Source: Rhodobacterales bacterium LSUCC0031
Lineage (GTDB): Bacteria; Pseudomonadota; Alphaproteobacteria; Rhodobacterales; Rhodobacteraceae
Assembly: GCA_015689735.1 (NCBI GenBank)
Contig: WVSP01000002.1
Location: 1-64,000, forward strand
Reading direction: 5' to 3'
DNA: 64,000 nucleotides
The notes under the pieces are model-generated. The model searched no databases, was not told where the DNA came from, and was given only the letters and a program-made list of their open reading frames with translations. Below, in pieces: positions 24,529 through 33,568 of the stretch. The stretch's first letter is position 1. Each line of letters opens with the position of its first letter. The translations under genes were made by a program, and so were the position numbers.

Positions 24529-26298
24529 ATGACAGTCTCACTTCCGCATCCGACATTCGTCGGTGATGAGATCGACGCACGGCTGTTCGGGGGCAATCTC
24601 GTCTTCAGCCAGGACCGCGTCACGGGCACCTATCCTGCCCGCGCCGAGGCAGCGGGGCTTGAACTTATCCGCTTTCCTGGCGGGTCTGTCACCGAAACTT
24701 TTTTCGATCCCGCCAAGCCGGATGCGCAGAGCACCAGCTACGTCAACGATCTGGGCCAGACCGTTACCCTCACGCTGGTGCCGCTCAGCGACTTTCTGGA
24801 TTACGCCATCGCGGCTGACCTTGGCGCCATCATCGTTGTTCCCATTCAACGCTACGTGACCGCCTGGAAAGCCGAAGGCGAAACGCGCGCCACCATCCTG
24901 ACCCAAGCCGACGAGATCGCCATTCGCGACTATGTGACCACGGTTCTGCAAAGCGGCGTGCCCGTTCACGCCATCGAGATCGGCAACGAACCCTGCCTCG
25001 GCGGGGTCACGGACGCCGATTACGGCAAGATCGCAGACGAGATGGCGCATGTCATCCACGACGCAACCGAAGAGTTTCAGGCAGCAGGAAATCTGCCCGA
25101 AGGCTATGTGCATCCGCTGCTCAGCCTGGTGACCACGCCTTACCACTTAAAAGCGGACATCGATGGCGACGGCATCGCGACCTATGAGGAGTCGCTGCAG
25201 GAACGCTTCGCGCAGATCACGCCCGAGGCCTTGGCCAAGATCGACGCCATCACCATCCACCGCTATGTCAGCAGGGACTACGAGGCGATCGACAATTTTC
25301 AGGCGCCTTGGATCAAGGCCGAAGAGGTTGATGCCTTGGTGGGTCGCGATCTGGAGCTGATCGTGACCGAATGGAACATCAGCGCGACACAGAACGGCGT
25401 TCTGCATTGGGCGAGCGCAACCGAAGCAGAGCGCGAGGGGTTGGACACCGGCCTTAAACATGCCGGTGCCGTTGCGGCCATGTTCCACGAAATAGCGGTC
25501 AACGATGTCGAGGTGGCGGCGTTCTGGGCGGTGCAGCAGCAAAACGATGTGTCGCTCGCACAGCGCGAGGGCACCAATACCGACCTGCGCCCAGGCGGCA
25601 AGATGTTCTCCTACCTGTCGGAGAATACCCAAGGACTGCGCGCCATCGAGCTGGATCGACCGAGCCGGGATTTCGACCTTCACGCCTTCGGCAGCGACGC
25701 GCGGCAATTTCTTGTCATCAACGCGCGCTTGGGCGAGGCGCAGACGATCGAACTTGACCTGACCCGTTTCAGCGGCAGCGTTGACAGCGGCTGGGTTCAC
25801 ATCCTGACCGCCGCCGAAGGGCAGGACCCGCGCGATCCGAATGTCGATACAGAGATCGAGGATGTGCCGCTTGCGGAGGTTTTTAATGCCGGTGCGCTGA
25901 GCCTGACCCTTGATCCTTGGGAAGTGGCCTTCGTGTCGCTCGAACTTGACGCCACCGGCGACGATAACGGGGCGCCCGACGAAGGCGACGTCGCGGATGA
26001 CGACGATGACGAACAGCCCGAAGATGATGAGGCCGGAACCGGCGGGACATGCTTTGTCGCCACTTGCGCCTATGGCAACGCCAATCACCCCGATGTGGTC
26101 TATCTGCGCCTTTACCGGGACAATGTGCTGTTCCAAACGGTGCTCGGGCGTCATTTTATCAGCCTCTATTACCGCTTTGGGCCATATCTCGCCCGACGGT
26201 TGCAGCCCTATCCGCGTCTCAGGCACCTGACAAAGCTCGCTTTGTCAGGATTTGTGAAGCGCTACAGTCAACGTATGGCTGCACGAACAAAAGCGTGA
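24529..26298 (+). CDS. Glycoside-hydrolase-like (clan A) protein with C-terminal CFI-box
   Basis: A 589-residue protein. Residues about 15-400 form a TIM-barrel glycosidase-like part with a clan GH-A pattern: acid/base candidate E154 in HAIEIGNEPCLGG and nucleophile candidate E281 in LELIVTEWNIS. An EF-hand-like calcium loop lies in DIDGDGIATYEES. A beta-rich part follows, then an Asp/Glu-rich linker, then a C-terminal domain starting CFVATCAYGNANHPDVVYLRLYRD (C508 on), which matches the CFI-box C-terminal domain found on diverse surface or secreted proteins. No signal peptide is visible. Family and substrate are unknown; arabinofuranosidase- or GH39-like relatives are the nearest guess. Confidence 0.7.
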   Translation: MTVSLPHPTFVGDEIDARLFGGNLVFSQDRVTGTYPARAEAAGLELIRFPGGSVTETFFDPAKPDAQSTSYVNDLGQTVTLTLVPLSDFLDYAIAADLGAIIVVPIQRYVTAWKAEGETRATILTQADEIAIRDYVTTVLQSGVPVHAIEIGNEPCLGGVTDADYGKIADEMAHVIHDATEEFQAAGNLPEGYVHPLLSLVTTPYHLKADIDGDGIATYEESLQERFAQITPEALAKIDAITIHRYVSRDYEAIDNFQAPWIKAEEVDALVGRDLELIVTEWNISATQNGVLHWASATEAEREGLDTGLKHAGAVAAMFHEIAVNDVEVAAFWAVQQQNDVSLAQREGTNTDLRPGGKMFSYLSENTQGLRAIELDRPSRDFDLHAFGSDARQFLVINARLGEAQTIELDLTRFSGSVDSGWVHILTAAEGQDPRDPNVDTEIEDVPLAEVFNAGALSLTLDPWEVAFVSLELDATGDDNGAPDEGDVADDDDDEQPEDDEAGTGGTCFVATCAYGNANHPDVVYLRLYRDNVLFQTVLGRHFISLYYRFGPYLARRLQPYPRLRHLTKLALSGFVKRYSQRMAARTKA

Positions 26299-26621
26299 AC
26301 CGCGCCATGTTGCCCGCCCCGCGAACCAGATCCACGCCGCATCCTCGCCTGTGGTGATGCCAGATTATCCGGCAGGCCTGTTCTGTGAATGACAGCCTCG
26401 CGCTGCGGGTATGTGTGCCGCCGCGATGGGGAAAGCCGCAATTTGCTCGGCAGAGGGGCGGGTGCGTTCCCTGCGGGCGGTCCCCGATGGCGTGCGCGGT
26501 GCGGGCAATGCTGCCAAGGCATCGCCAGCCACATGGCCTGCGCGCCACGATTGCAGGAGCGCCAGATCAGATCGCGACGGGGCTCGCCCGGCCCTTGGGA
26601 GCTGCCGACGCGACCCTGCCT
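26299..26621. other. Intergenic region with no recognisable gene
   Basis: 323 bases between the glycosidase-like gene and the small membrane protein. Open frames in it show no family features; no clear terminator hairpin was seen. Confidence 0.4.
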
Positions 26622-26813
26622 TCAGCCGCCGACGGTGATGTTACCCATCTCGCCCAGAACGCCGAAAGCGCTCAACAGCCACAGGGCCACGGCGATCACG
26701 ATCACGACATTCAGGATGGATTTGATCTTTCCGTCCATCGGGATGTAGGCGTTCACAAGCCACAGCAAGACCCCGACCACGATGAGGGTCACGACAAGAT
26801 TGATCAGTGGCAT
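26622..26813 (-). CDS. Small membrane protein (Thivi_2564 family)
   Basis: A 63-residue protein with two hydrophobic segments: MPLINLVVTLIVVGVLLWLVNAYIP and IKSILNVVIVIAVALWLLSAFG. The pattern, including the MDGKIKSILNVVI loop, matches the Thivi_2564 family of small membrane proteins of unknown function. The ATG at 26813 is preceded by AAGGAAC on the minus strand. Confidence 0.75.
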   Translation of the reverse strand: MPLINLVVTLIVVGVLLWLVNAYIPMDGKIKSILNVVIVIAVALWLLSAFGVLGEMGNITVGG

Positions 26814-27367
26814 TGGCAGGTTCCTTTTCCTTGGGTGGCGCCATGCTGCCCATGGGCTGCATACACCGCATTTCGCGCCGGGCCACGGCGCGACCCGATC
26901 ACCCCGCATCCTAGGCCCGCCCCGCGATGGTGGCATTGATGGCACGCGGATCGTGGCATTGCGGTGGATGACCCCACTGGTCCTGCTGCGGATCGGGTTT
27001 GGCGCTGTTCGGGGAGGGGGCTGCCAATCTTCGCCTGTCGTGCGGTTCTAGTCGGCGAGGGGGGGCAGTGCGCGAATAATGCCGCTCTGAGCCTCCGCGG
27101 CGTGACGCGCGCGGATGTGGTCGTGGCTCGATCATGTTTTGCTGTGTTCGGAGCGCTTATGTAGCGTGCAATCTTGAAGTTGGGCCAAGGCGTTCGATGC
27201 TCGAGAGGTCCTAAATTGCCGACCAACATGCGTCAGGCGCAAGGATCAGGCTCGCCCAGACTATACTATGGCGCATGATCTCGTGACAAATGCGGTGACA
27301 AATGCAGAAAGCAGACTTTAGGGGGTGCTATACCCCCAATTTAAGCTTACGATTTTCTTGGAATTTT
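26814..27367. other. Long intergenic region before tRNA-Asn
   Basis: 554 bases with no convincing gene. A short inverted repeat GGGGGT/ACCCCC (27321-27326 with 27332-27337) lies near tRNA-Asn, without a strong T run on either side. Confidence 0.4.
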
Positions 27368-27442
27368 TGGCTCCGGCGGTAGGGATCGAACCTACGACCA
27401 ATTGATTAACAGTCAACTGCTCTACCGCTGAGCTACGCCGGA
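27368..27442 (-). tRNA. tRNA-Asn (GUU)
   Basis: Minus-strand cloverleaf with acceptor TCCGGCG/CGCCGGA, anticodon loop CTGTTAA (GUU), T arm GGTTCGATCCC and encoded CCA. Confidence 0.95.
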
Positions 27443-27510
27443 ACTGGGGGTGCGTATAGCAAGGGTGGTTTCGGGCGTCCAGTGGGGCGGCACAAAAATT
27501 CCGCAGGCTG

Positions 27511-28404
27511 CTACAAAAGGGAAAAGGCGGCCTCTGCGGTCAGGGGTGCTGCGCATGCGACGCGTTTTCTTTCATAAAGATCAATCAGATGTGCCAGTAC
27601 ATTGCGTGCAGCCGCAGGAAGGAGGGTAGGGGCGAGGCCGGTGTAAATCTGTGTGGCCAATGCAGACGCGGTCATGGATGGTTTATTTTCCAGGGTGGCG
27701 AGGATGTCAGCCTCGCGGCTTTGACGATGGGCAATCAGTGCAGCGACGCGGTCTTGAGGGGTGTCCACCGCCGGGCCATGTCCGGGAAAATAGACCCGGT
27801 CGGTGCGCCCTGATAACCGCGCGCAGGAGCGCATGAAGGCCCCCATATCTCCATCGGGTGGGGAGATGAGCGAGGTGGACCACCCCATCACTAAATCGCC
27901 CGTGAACAGTGCGCCGCGCCAGGCGAAACTGAGATGATTGGCCATATGGCCGGGCGTGTGCAGCACTGCGATCTCGCCCCATGGGCCTGTGATGCGCTCA
28001 CCGTCACTGATCCTCTCGTCGGGGGCGAAATCAGGATCGACACCTTCGCCGCCCCCAACGGCCCCTTGCGCCGCGAGGGCCGCCATCGTCGTGCTGCGCC
28101 CCCAATCCGAGGGGCCAGCCGCCATCACCGGGGCGCCGGTCCTTTGTGACAAGTGTCGCGCCAAAGGCGAATGGTCGCGATGCGAATGGGTGACCAAGAT
28201 CGCGCCGATCCGTTCGCCTGAGGTCAGTCCGGCAAGAATGGCGTCAAGATGGGCGGGCAGGGCCGGGCCGGGGTCGATCACCACCACCTCACCCTCGCCC
28301 ACAAGATAGGTATTGGTGCCATGCAGCGTCATGGGCGAGGGGTTTGGCGCAGTGATGCGCCTGAGCCCCGGCTCTAGCATGACCATGCCGCTTTCGCTTT
28401 CCAT
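27511..28404 (-). CDS. MBL-fold metallo-hydrolase (LACTB2-like)
   Basis: A 297-residue metallo-beta-lactamase-fold protein. It carries NTYLVGEGEVVVIDPGP, the metal motif THSHRDHSPLARHL (HxHxDH with Ser/Arg between), a further His in HTPGHMANHLSF, and Asp in ALFTGDLVMGW, so both metal sites look complete. A winged-helix tail (about 215-297, HRQSREADILATLE...YERKRVA) places it with LACTB2/RNase-like hydrolases. The start at 28404 is uncertain; the region overlaps the presumed promoter of the divergent sensor kinase. Substrate unknown. Confidence 0.82.
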   Translation of the reverse strand: MESESGMVMLEPGLRRITAPNPSPMTLHGTNTYLVGEGEVVVIDPGPALPAHLDAILAGLTSGERIGAILVTHSHRDHSPLARHLSQRTGAPVMAAGPSDWGRSTTMAALAAQGAVGGGEGVDPDFAPDERISDGERITGPWGEIAVLHTPGHMANHLSFAWRGALFTGDLVMGWSTSLISPPDGDMGAFMRSCARLSGRTDRVYFPGHGPAVDTPQDRVAALIAHRQSREADILATLENKPSMTASALATQIYTGLAPTLLPAAARNVLAHLIDLYERKRVACAAPLTAEAAFSLL

Positions 28405-28432
28405 CTGCCTGCCTGCCCGTTTATGTGGGTGC

Positions 28433-29734
28433 ATGATGTTTCGATGGCTCAAACACATGATGCCGCGGGGGCTTTATGGCCGGGCCGCATTGATCTTGCT
28501 TGTGCCGATCATCACCTTGCAGATTGTCGTGTCAGCGCAAATCCTGCAACGCTATTTCCAAGAAGTTGCCGCGCAAATGTCAAGCGCGCTTGCCTTGGAG
28601 TTGCGGCTGATCGTCGATGCCGTTGCCGCGGGAGAGGGGCGCGCGCGCGGGCTTGCCGATGCGCTCGAGATCGAGATCGCGCTTGCCTCACCCGGGATCT
28701 CGGCCGATCGGCGCGTCTTTTACGATTTGACAGGGATCGAGGCGATTGCCGTTCTGCGCCGGGAGGTGCCGGGGCTGGTGGCCGTTGACCTGGTCGAAGA
28801 TTGGCGTCGGCCTGTCATCATCGTCGATACGCGCGAAGGCAATCTTGCTCTTTCGGTCGCCCGCAGCCGGATTTCGGCATCCAATCCCCATCAGCTTTTG
28901 GTGCTGATGGTGGCATTTGGTCTGTTCATGACATGGGTCGCCTATCTGTTTCTGCGCAACCAGTTGAAGCCGATCAAGCGGTTAGCAGATGCTGCCGATG
29001 CCTTCGGCAAGGGGCGGGTGGTCACCTATCATCCGTCAGGTGCCGCCGAGGTCCGCAGCGCAGGCCTTGCGTTCTTGGATATGCGCGCGCGCATCGAAGG
29101 GATGATCGAGCAACGCACCTTGATGCTATCGGGCGTCAGCCACGACCTGCGTACGCCGCTGACACGCATGAAGCTTGGCCTGTCGATGCTGGACGAGGGG
29201 CCGGAGGTTGCCGCGCTCTTGCGCGATGTGGCCGAGATGGAGGCGCTCTTGGCCACCTTTCTCGATTTCGCCCGGGGTGAGGCGCTGGATGATCCTGTTG
29301 CAACCGACCCGATCGTCTTGGTGCAACGCTTGGCCGATGATTGGGCGCGTCTGGGAACAAGGATCGATCTTGTGCTGCCCGCAGCCGGCGGCGCGGTGAT
29401 GTTGCGGCCTCAGGCTGTTCGGCGCTGCTTGACCAATCTGATTTCGAATGCCCAACGCTATGGCACCACCGTGCGTCTGACCCTCTCCCTGCCCAACCGT
29501 GCCATACGGTTTACCGTCGAGGATGATGGCCCCGGCATCCCCGCCGCTCGCCGCGCCGAGGCGTTGGTGCCTTTCGCGCGGCTGGATGAGGCGCGCAATC
29601 AAGACAAGGGCTCTGGCGTCGGGCTGGGCCTCGCCATCGCGCGCGATATCGCACAGCGCCACGGCGGGAGCCTCAACCTGGGCGAGAGCGCGGCGCTTGG
29701 CGGTCTGCGGGTCGATCTGGTCTTGCCGCGGTGA
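28433..29734 (+). CDS. EnvZ-like sensor histidine kinase
   Basis: A 433-residue kinase. TM1 (about 13-33) and TM2 (about 150-172, LLVLMVAFGLFMTWVAYLFL) enclose a periplasmic domain; a HAMP segment follows, then the H box LSGVSHDLRTPLTRMK, N box CLTNLISNAQRY, G1 DDGPGIP and G2 GVGLGLAIA. The layout is that of the EnvZ/OmpR group, and Rhodobacteraceae relatives are annotated that way. No response regulator gene is adjacent, so the partner is elsewhere. The start lies in overlapping ATGATG at 28433/28436 and 29 bases from the divergent MBL gene. Confidence 0.85.
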   Translation: MMFRWLKHMMPRGLYGRAALILLVPIITLQIVVSAQILQRYFQEVAAQMSSALALELRLIVDAVAAGEGRARGLADALEIEIALASPGISADRRVFYDLTGIEAIAVLRREVPGLVAVDLVEDWRRPVIIVDTREGNLALSVARSRISASNPHQLLVLMVAFGLFMTWVAYLFLRNQLKPIKRLADAADAFGKGRVVTYHPSGAAEVRSAGLAFLDMRARIEGMIEQRTLMLSGVSHDLRTPLTRMKLGLSMLDEGPEVAALLRDVAEMEALLATFLDFARGEALDDPVATDPIVLVQRLADDWARLGTRIDLVLPAAGGAVMLRPQAVRRCLTNLISNAQRYGTTVRLTLSLPNRAIRFTVEDDGPGIPAARRAEALVPFARLDEARNQDKGSGVGLGLAIARDIAQRHGGSLNLGESAALGGLRVDLVLPR

Positions 29735-29740
29735 AGGCCG

Positions 29741-29926
29741 TCAGCCGGGCGGCTCTGGGGGTATGCGGTTATGCAACAGCCCTTCCATCGCGGCGTGGAC
29801 AAGTTGACCATGCGCTTTTGCGCGTCGGCGACGATGATCGCCGCCGATCCACTCTGCCCCGGCGCGGTCGATGGCCATGGCGGAAAATTGGTTCAACGCA
29901 AAAAGGGCGAGCTTTACCTTGGTCAT
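29741..29926 (-). CDS. Possible small protein, 61 aa
   Basis: An open frame of 61 codons starting MTKVKLALFALNQFSAMAIDRAGAEWI, with TAGGA about 9 bases before the ATG. No family is recognised. It lies tail to tail with the EnvZ-like kinase. It may not be expressed. Confidence 0.35.
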   Translation of the reverse strand: MTKVKLALFALNQFSAMAIDRAGAEWIGGDHRRRRAKAHGQLVHAAMEGLLHNRIPPEPPG

Positions 29927-30145
29927 GTCACATTGTCCTAAGTGATCCGCGCGACCTGCCGCACGCAAGCGACAGAGCAGCATGGCAATGGTTGCAGATC
30001 GGTAAAGCATCGCATGCGCGCCGCCTTTTTTTTGGTTAGGTCGCGCGGTTCTGCGGGTTGCGATAGGGGAGTTTGCCCAAAACACAGGCAAGGCGCCATG
30101 GCCTGCCCAAAAGGTTGGCGACCATGACGATCTTGAACAAGGGCG

Positions 30146-30221
30146 TGGTAGGCCCGGAGGGACTTGAACCCCCAACCAAAGCGTTATGAGCGCTCTGCTC
30201 TAACCATTGAGCTACAGGCCC
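30146..30221 (-). tRNA. tRNA with CAU anticodon (elongator Met or Ile2)
   Basis: Minus-strand cloverleaf: acceptor GGGCCTG/CGGGCCT, anticodon stem AGCG/CGCT with loop CTCATAA (CAU), T arm GGGTTCAAGTCCC, encoded CCA. Base 1 (G) faces base 72 (U), a wobble pair at the end of the acceptor. CAU tRNAs read AUG (Met) or, when C34 is lysidine-modified, AUA (Ile); which applies cannot be settled by the anticodon alone. It is not the initiator type, since the anticodon stem lacks GGG/CCC. Confidence 0.9.
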
Positions 30222-30328
30222 GCCAGCACATGGCTTACCAGACAGCGCCCCCCCGTCAAGCGTTGCGACTTGCCCGATGGCAGTGCTTGGCCTATGCCCT
30301 GCGGCAAGACATCCAAAGGATAAAGCCC

Positions 30329-30727
30329 ATGCCACATCTGCCGATGCTTGCCCTGCGTTATCTGGCGTGGCTTGTGGGGCTGAGGGTGGTTTATGCGATC
30401 TTGGTGCAAGTTGCGGGCTTGCCGAACGCCATGGCGACAGCCGTCATCCTTGCGGCCGCACCGCTTGCCGATATTGGTTACCAAGCGGCGCGCAAGGCCA
30501 CGCATCCCCTTGGCTATCGGGATTGGTCGCTCATTTGGGGCATGTGCCTGGGGATTTTCGCGGGTGTCCAGATCATCTTGCCCGCCATGTTCATCGCCCC
30601 GATGCGCGCGCTGCTGGCCGATCCGGCTGGGTTGCAGCAAACGCTCTTGGTGTTGGTCTCGACCGGCGGCATGATGGCGCTGTTTCTCTGGATCGGGCGC
30701 CGTGTGTCAGCGCGCGGCGGACGCTAA
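30329..30727 (+). CDS. Small integral membrane protein of unknown function
   Basis: A 132-residue protein with about four hydrophobic segments (LRYLAWLVGLRVVYAILVQVAG; AMATAVILAAAPLADIGY; GMCLGIFAGVQIILPAMFIAP; LLVLVSTGGMMALFLWIG). AAAGGA lies 8 bases before the ATG. It may belong to the ABZJ_00895 group of small membrane proteins, but this is weak. Its end overlaps the convergent glycosyltransferase gene by 21 bases. Confidence 0.6.
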   Translation: MPHLPMLALRYLAWLVGLRVVYAILVQVAGLPNAMATAVILAAAPLADIGYQAARKATHPLGYRDWSLIWGMCLGIFAGVQIILPAMFIAPMRALLADPAGLQQTLLVLVSTGGMMALFLWIGRRVSARGGR

Positions 30728-31669
30728 GCCGGGCTGCTCCAATCCCGCGAGATGGTGCTTCATGCGTTTGCGTTTGGCGAAGGCGCCAAACGTGTCAAGA
30801 AAGCGGATGATCACATCTGGCCCCATCAGGGCGACCAAGTGATCCAAGGCGTAGCGCCCATGACGCTCATGCGCCCATAAAATCCCAAGCCGATGATAAT
30901 GGGCGATGCTTTGCCGTTGCCCTTCGCCCTGACCAAAGCTTTCGATGTTGAAATTGAACCGCTGCGCAAGGGGCTTGACCGGGTTGCCGCGCAGGTAGCC
31001 AAGGATCGGCAGGCTGAATTGGTCAATATTGACCCGGTCATAGGGCCGCGTGACTTTTTGCTCGAACTGCAAGGCGGTTTTCAGCCAATCCCGCCCGATA
31101 TGGGTGGGCTTGCCCTTTGCATTGCGCGTGCGCCAAACAATGACGCCGGCATTGAAATAGGGGAGCGAGGTCAACCGCCGACCTCCGTGAAACCGGACCC
31201 GCTCCGACGGGAGCGCAAGATCGAAGGCTGCATAGAAATGCGCCCAATCTTCGTCGCTGCCCGCCGAGGGCGCATAGTCCGAGACACAGGCCGCGATCTG
31301 TGCCTGTCCCAGCTCATGGGCAAAATCGATCGGTTCGGCGATGATCACATCGGTGTCGAGAAAAACAACCACATCGCTATCGCGTTCATCGGCTGCGGCA
31401 AGGATCTTGTTGCCATGCGGATAGGGGGCTGCCCATGGCCCATGGGTGCCGCCTTGCCATGGAATATCGCGGATCGCGATGCCTGCCCGCGCGAGGATCT
31501 CGACGGTCAGCGGGTTCAGATCGTGGCGGTATTCTGCCCGCACATAAGCGACCGCCCGTTGCCCGGGCAACATGTTGGCGCAAAGCGTTGGTGCAAGCAG
31601 ACAGGCTTGCGCCTCGAGCCGTGGGCCATCCACGATGAAATAGATCTCCGTTGATGGTGTCTTGGCCAT
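30707..31669 (-). CDS. Glycosyltransferase-like protein with DxD motif
   Basis: A 320-residue soluble protein. A GT-A-like fold is suggested by the metal-binding DTD in VVVFLDTDVIIAEPI (about 99-113), preceded by HGNKILAA and followed by SLPYFNAGVIVWR, the pattern of family 8-like transferases, and by NIDQFSLPIL. The donor sugar and acceptor are unknown. AGGGAA lies upstream of the chosen ATG at 31669. The gene is alone on its strand between purM and the small membrane protein. Confidence 0.65.
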   Translation of the reverse strand: MAKTPSTEIYFIVDGPRLEAQACLLAPTLCANMLPGQRAVAYVRAEYRHDLNPLTVEILARAGIAIRDIPWQGGTHGPWAAPYPHGNKILAAADERDSDVVVFLDTDVIIAEPIDFAHELGQAQIAACVSDYAPSAGSDEDWAHFYAAFDLALPSERVRFHGGRRLTSLPYFNAGVIVWRTRNAKGKPTHIGRDWLKTALQFEQKVTRPYDRVNIDQFSLPILGYLRGNPVKPLAQRFNFNIESFGQGEGQRQSIAHYHRLGILWAHERHGRYALDHLVALMGPDVIIRFLDTFGAFAKRKRMKHHLAGLEQPGLASAAR

Positions 31670-31847
31670 CCCGCTTCCCTGCACTCGTTACCCATGCCCG
31701 CGATCCGCACTGCATCGCGTGGCTGCAACTATGCCCTGATCCCGCCGATCGCGGCAAGCCGGTAGCACCGATCGTCCGCAACCCGCATGGACGGGCCGCG
31801 CAAGCCCTGCTATCGCGTGGCGCAAGAGCGAATTGCTGGGGGCCGAT

Positions 31848-32897
31848 ATGCGCGAAGACAATCCAAAGCCGCTGACCTATGCCGAGGCCGGTGTCGATAT
31901 CGACGCAGGCAATGCGTTGGTCGATCGTATCAAGCCCGCCGCTGCCGCCACTACGCGCCCCGGCGTGATGAGCGGGCTTGGCGGGTTTGGCGCGCTGTTT
32001 GACCTGAAGGCCGCAGGCTATGACGACCCGATCCTTGTCGCGGCGACCGATGGGGTTGGCACCAAGCTCAAGATCGCGATCGACACCGGGATTTACGACA
32101 CGATCGGCATCGACCTTGTCGCGATGTGCGTCAATGATCTTGTCTGCCAAGGAGCAGAGCCCTTGTTCTTCCTCGACTATTTCGCCACCGGCAAGCTCGA
32201 GGTCGCGGCCGCGGCGCGCATCATCGAAGGGATAGCCCAGGGCTGCAGCTTGTCGGGCTGCGCGCTGGTGGGCGGTGAGACGGCGGAAATGCCGGGCATG
32301 TATGCTCCGGGGGATTTCGATCTGGCGGGCTTTGCCGTCGGTGCGATGAACCGTGGTGCCGCACTGCCTGCCGGGGTGGTTGCGGGCGATGTGCTCTTGG
32401 GCCTTGCCTCGGACGGGGTGCATTCGAACGGCTATTCCTTGGTGCGCCGGGTGGTGGAGCGCACGGGCGTTGCATGGGACGCGCCCGCGCCCTTTGGCGA
32501 GGGCAGCCTTGGCGCAGCACTATTGGCGCCCACGCGGCTTTACGTCAAACCCGCCCTCGCCGCGATCCGGGCGGGCGGCGTGCATGGGCTGGCCCATATC
32601 ACCGGCGGCGGTCTGACCGAAAACCTGCCGCGTGTCCTGCCCGAAGGCCTGGGCGCCCAGATAGATCTGGGCGCATGGCGCTTGCCGCCTGTATTCAGAT
32701 GGTTGGCCGCCGAGGGTAGCTTGGCCGAGGCCGAGATGCTCAAGACCTTCAACGCAGGCATCGGCATGGTGCTCGTCGTCGCGGCCGACCGCGCCGATGC
32801 CCTGACGGCGCTCTTGGCCGAGGCAGGCGAAAGCGTGTATCGCTTGGGCCATGTCACGCCGGGTGCGGGGGTCAGCTACACGGGCGCACTTGCGTGA
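31848..32897 (+). CDS. purM: Phosphoribosylformylglycinamidine cyclo-ligase PurM
   Basis: A 349-residue AIR synthetase that closes the imidazole ring of AIR, the fifth step of purine synthesis. Family motifs are [22 protein letters not shown], the glycine-rich [39 protein letters not shown] and [13 protein letters not shown]. The upstream GGGGG before ATG at 31848 acts as ribosome site. The GTG of purN overlaps its stop codon. Confidence 0.97.
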   Translation: MREDNPKPLTYAEAGVDIDAGNALVDRIKPAAAATTRPGVMSGLGGFGALFDLKAAGYDDPILVAATDGVGTKLKIAIDTGIYDTIGIDLVAMCVNDLVCQGAEPLFFLDYFATGKLEVAAAARIIEGIAQGCSLSGCALVGGETAEMPGMYAPGDFDLAGFAVGAMNRGAALPAGVVAGDVLLGLASDGVHSNGYSLVRRVVERTGVAWDAPAPFGEGSLGAALLAPTRLYVKPALAAIRAGGVHGLAHITGGGLTENLPRVLPEGLGAQIDLGAWRLPPVFRWLAAEGSLAEAEMLKTFNAGIGMVLVVAADRADALTALLAEAGESVYRLGHVTPGAGVSYTGALA

Positions 32898-33484
32898 GCT
32901 TACGCGTCGCCATCCTGCTCTCGGGCGGCGGCTCGAACATGGTGGCGCTGGTCGACAGCATGACCGGCACCCACCCCGCGCGCGCCTGTCTGGTGCTTGC
33001 CAATGATCCGGCGGCAGGTGGGTTGGCCAAGGCAAAAGCGCGCGGTGTGCCGACGGCGGTGGTCGATCACCGCCCCTTTGGCCCCGATCGCGCAAGTTTC
33101 GAGGCCGAACTGACCTGTGTGCTGGAAACCCACGCGCCCGATATCATCTGCCTTGCGGGCTTCATGCGCGTGCTGACCCCCGCTTTCGTCACGCGCTGGC
33201 AGGGGCGGATGCTGAACATCCACCCCTCGCTCTTGCCGAAATATCCCGGCCTGCACACCCATGCCCGCGCGCTCGCGGCAGGCGATGCCGAGGCAGGTTG
33301 CAGTGTGCATGAGGTGACAGCCGAGCTTGATGGCGGCCCGATCCTGGGCCAGGCGCGGGTGCCGGTCTTGGCCGACGACACGCCCGACAGCCTGGCCGCC
33401 CGCGTGCTGGTGCAAGAGCACCGTCTTTATCCGATGGTCCTGCGCCGTTTCGCCGATGGGGATCGGGGCAGGCTGGATATCTGA
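32894..33484 (+). CDS. purN: Phosphoribosylglycinamide formyltransferase PurN
   Basis: A 196-residue GAR transformylase that uses 10-formyl-THF in purine synthesis. Seen are [17 protein letters not shown] (phosphate loop), [18 protein letters not shown] with the active-site Asn/His region in [22 protein letters not shown], and the folate site [18 protein letters not shown]. Starts with GTG, overlapping purM by 4 bases. Confidence 0.96.
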   Translation: MSLRVAILLSGGGSNMVALVDSMTGTHPARACLVLANDPAAGGLAKAKARGVPTAVVDHRPFGPDRASFEAELTCVLETHAPDIICLAGFMRVLTPAFVTRWQGRMLNIHPSLLPKYPGLHTHARALAAGDAEAGCSVHEVTAELDGGPILGQARVPVLADDTPDSLAARVLVQEHRLYPMVLRRFADGDRGRLDI

Positions 33485-33512
33485 AAAGAAAAGCTGCGCC
33501 CGAAGGCGCAGC
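33483..33512 (-). terminator. Terminator of the transketolase gene
   Basis: On the minus strand an 8-bp stem GCTGCGCC/GGCGCAGC closes a TTCG tetraloop and is followed by TTTTCTTTTC. It lies 57 bases past the tkt stop and abuts purN, which ends from the other side. Confidence 0.75.
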
Positions 33513-33568
33513 CAATCCTTAGTGCTTGTGGTCGGCGGCGGTACCTTTCGGCACAGCCATTGCGCTGA

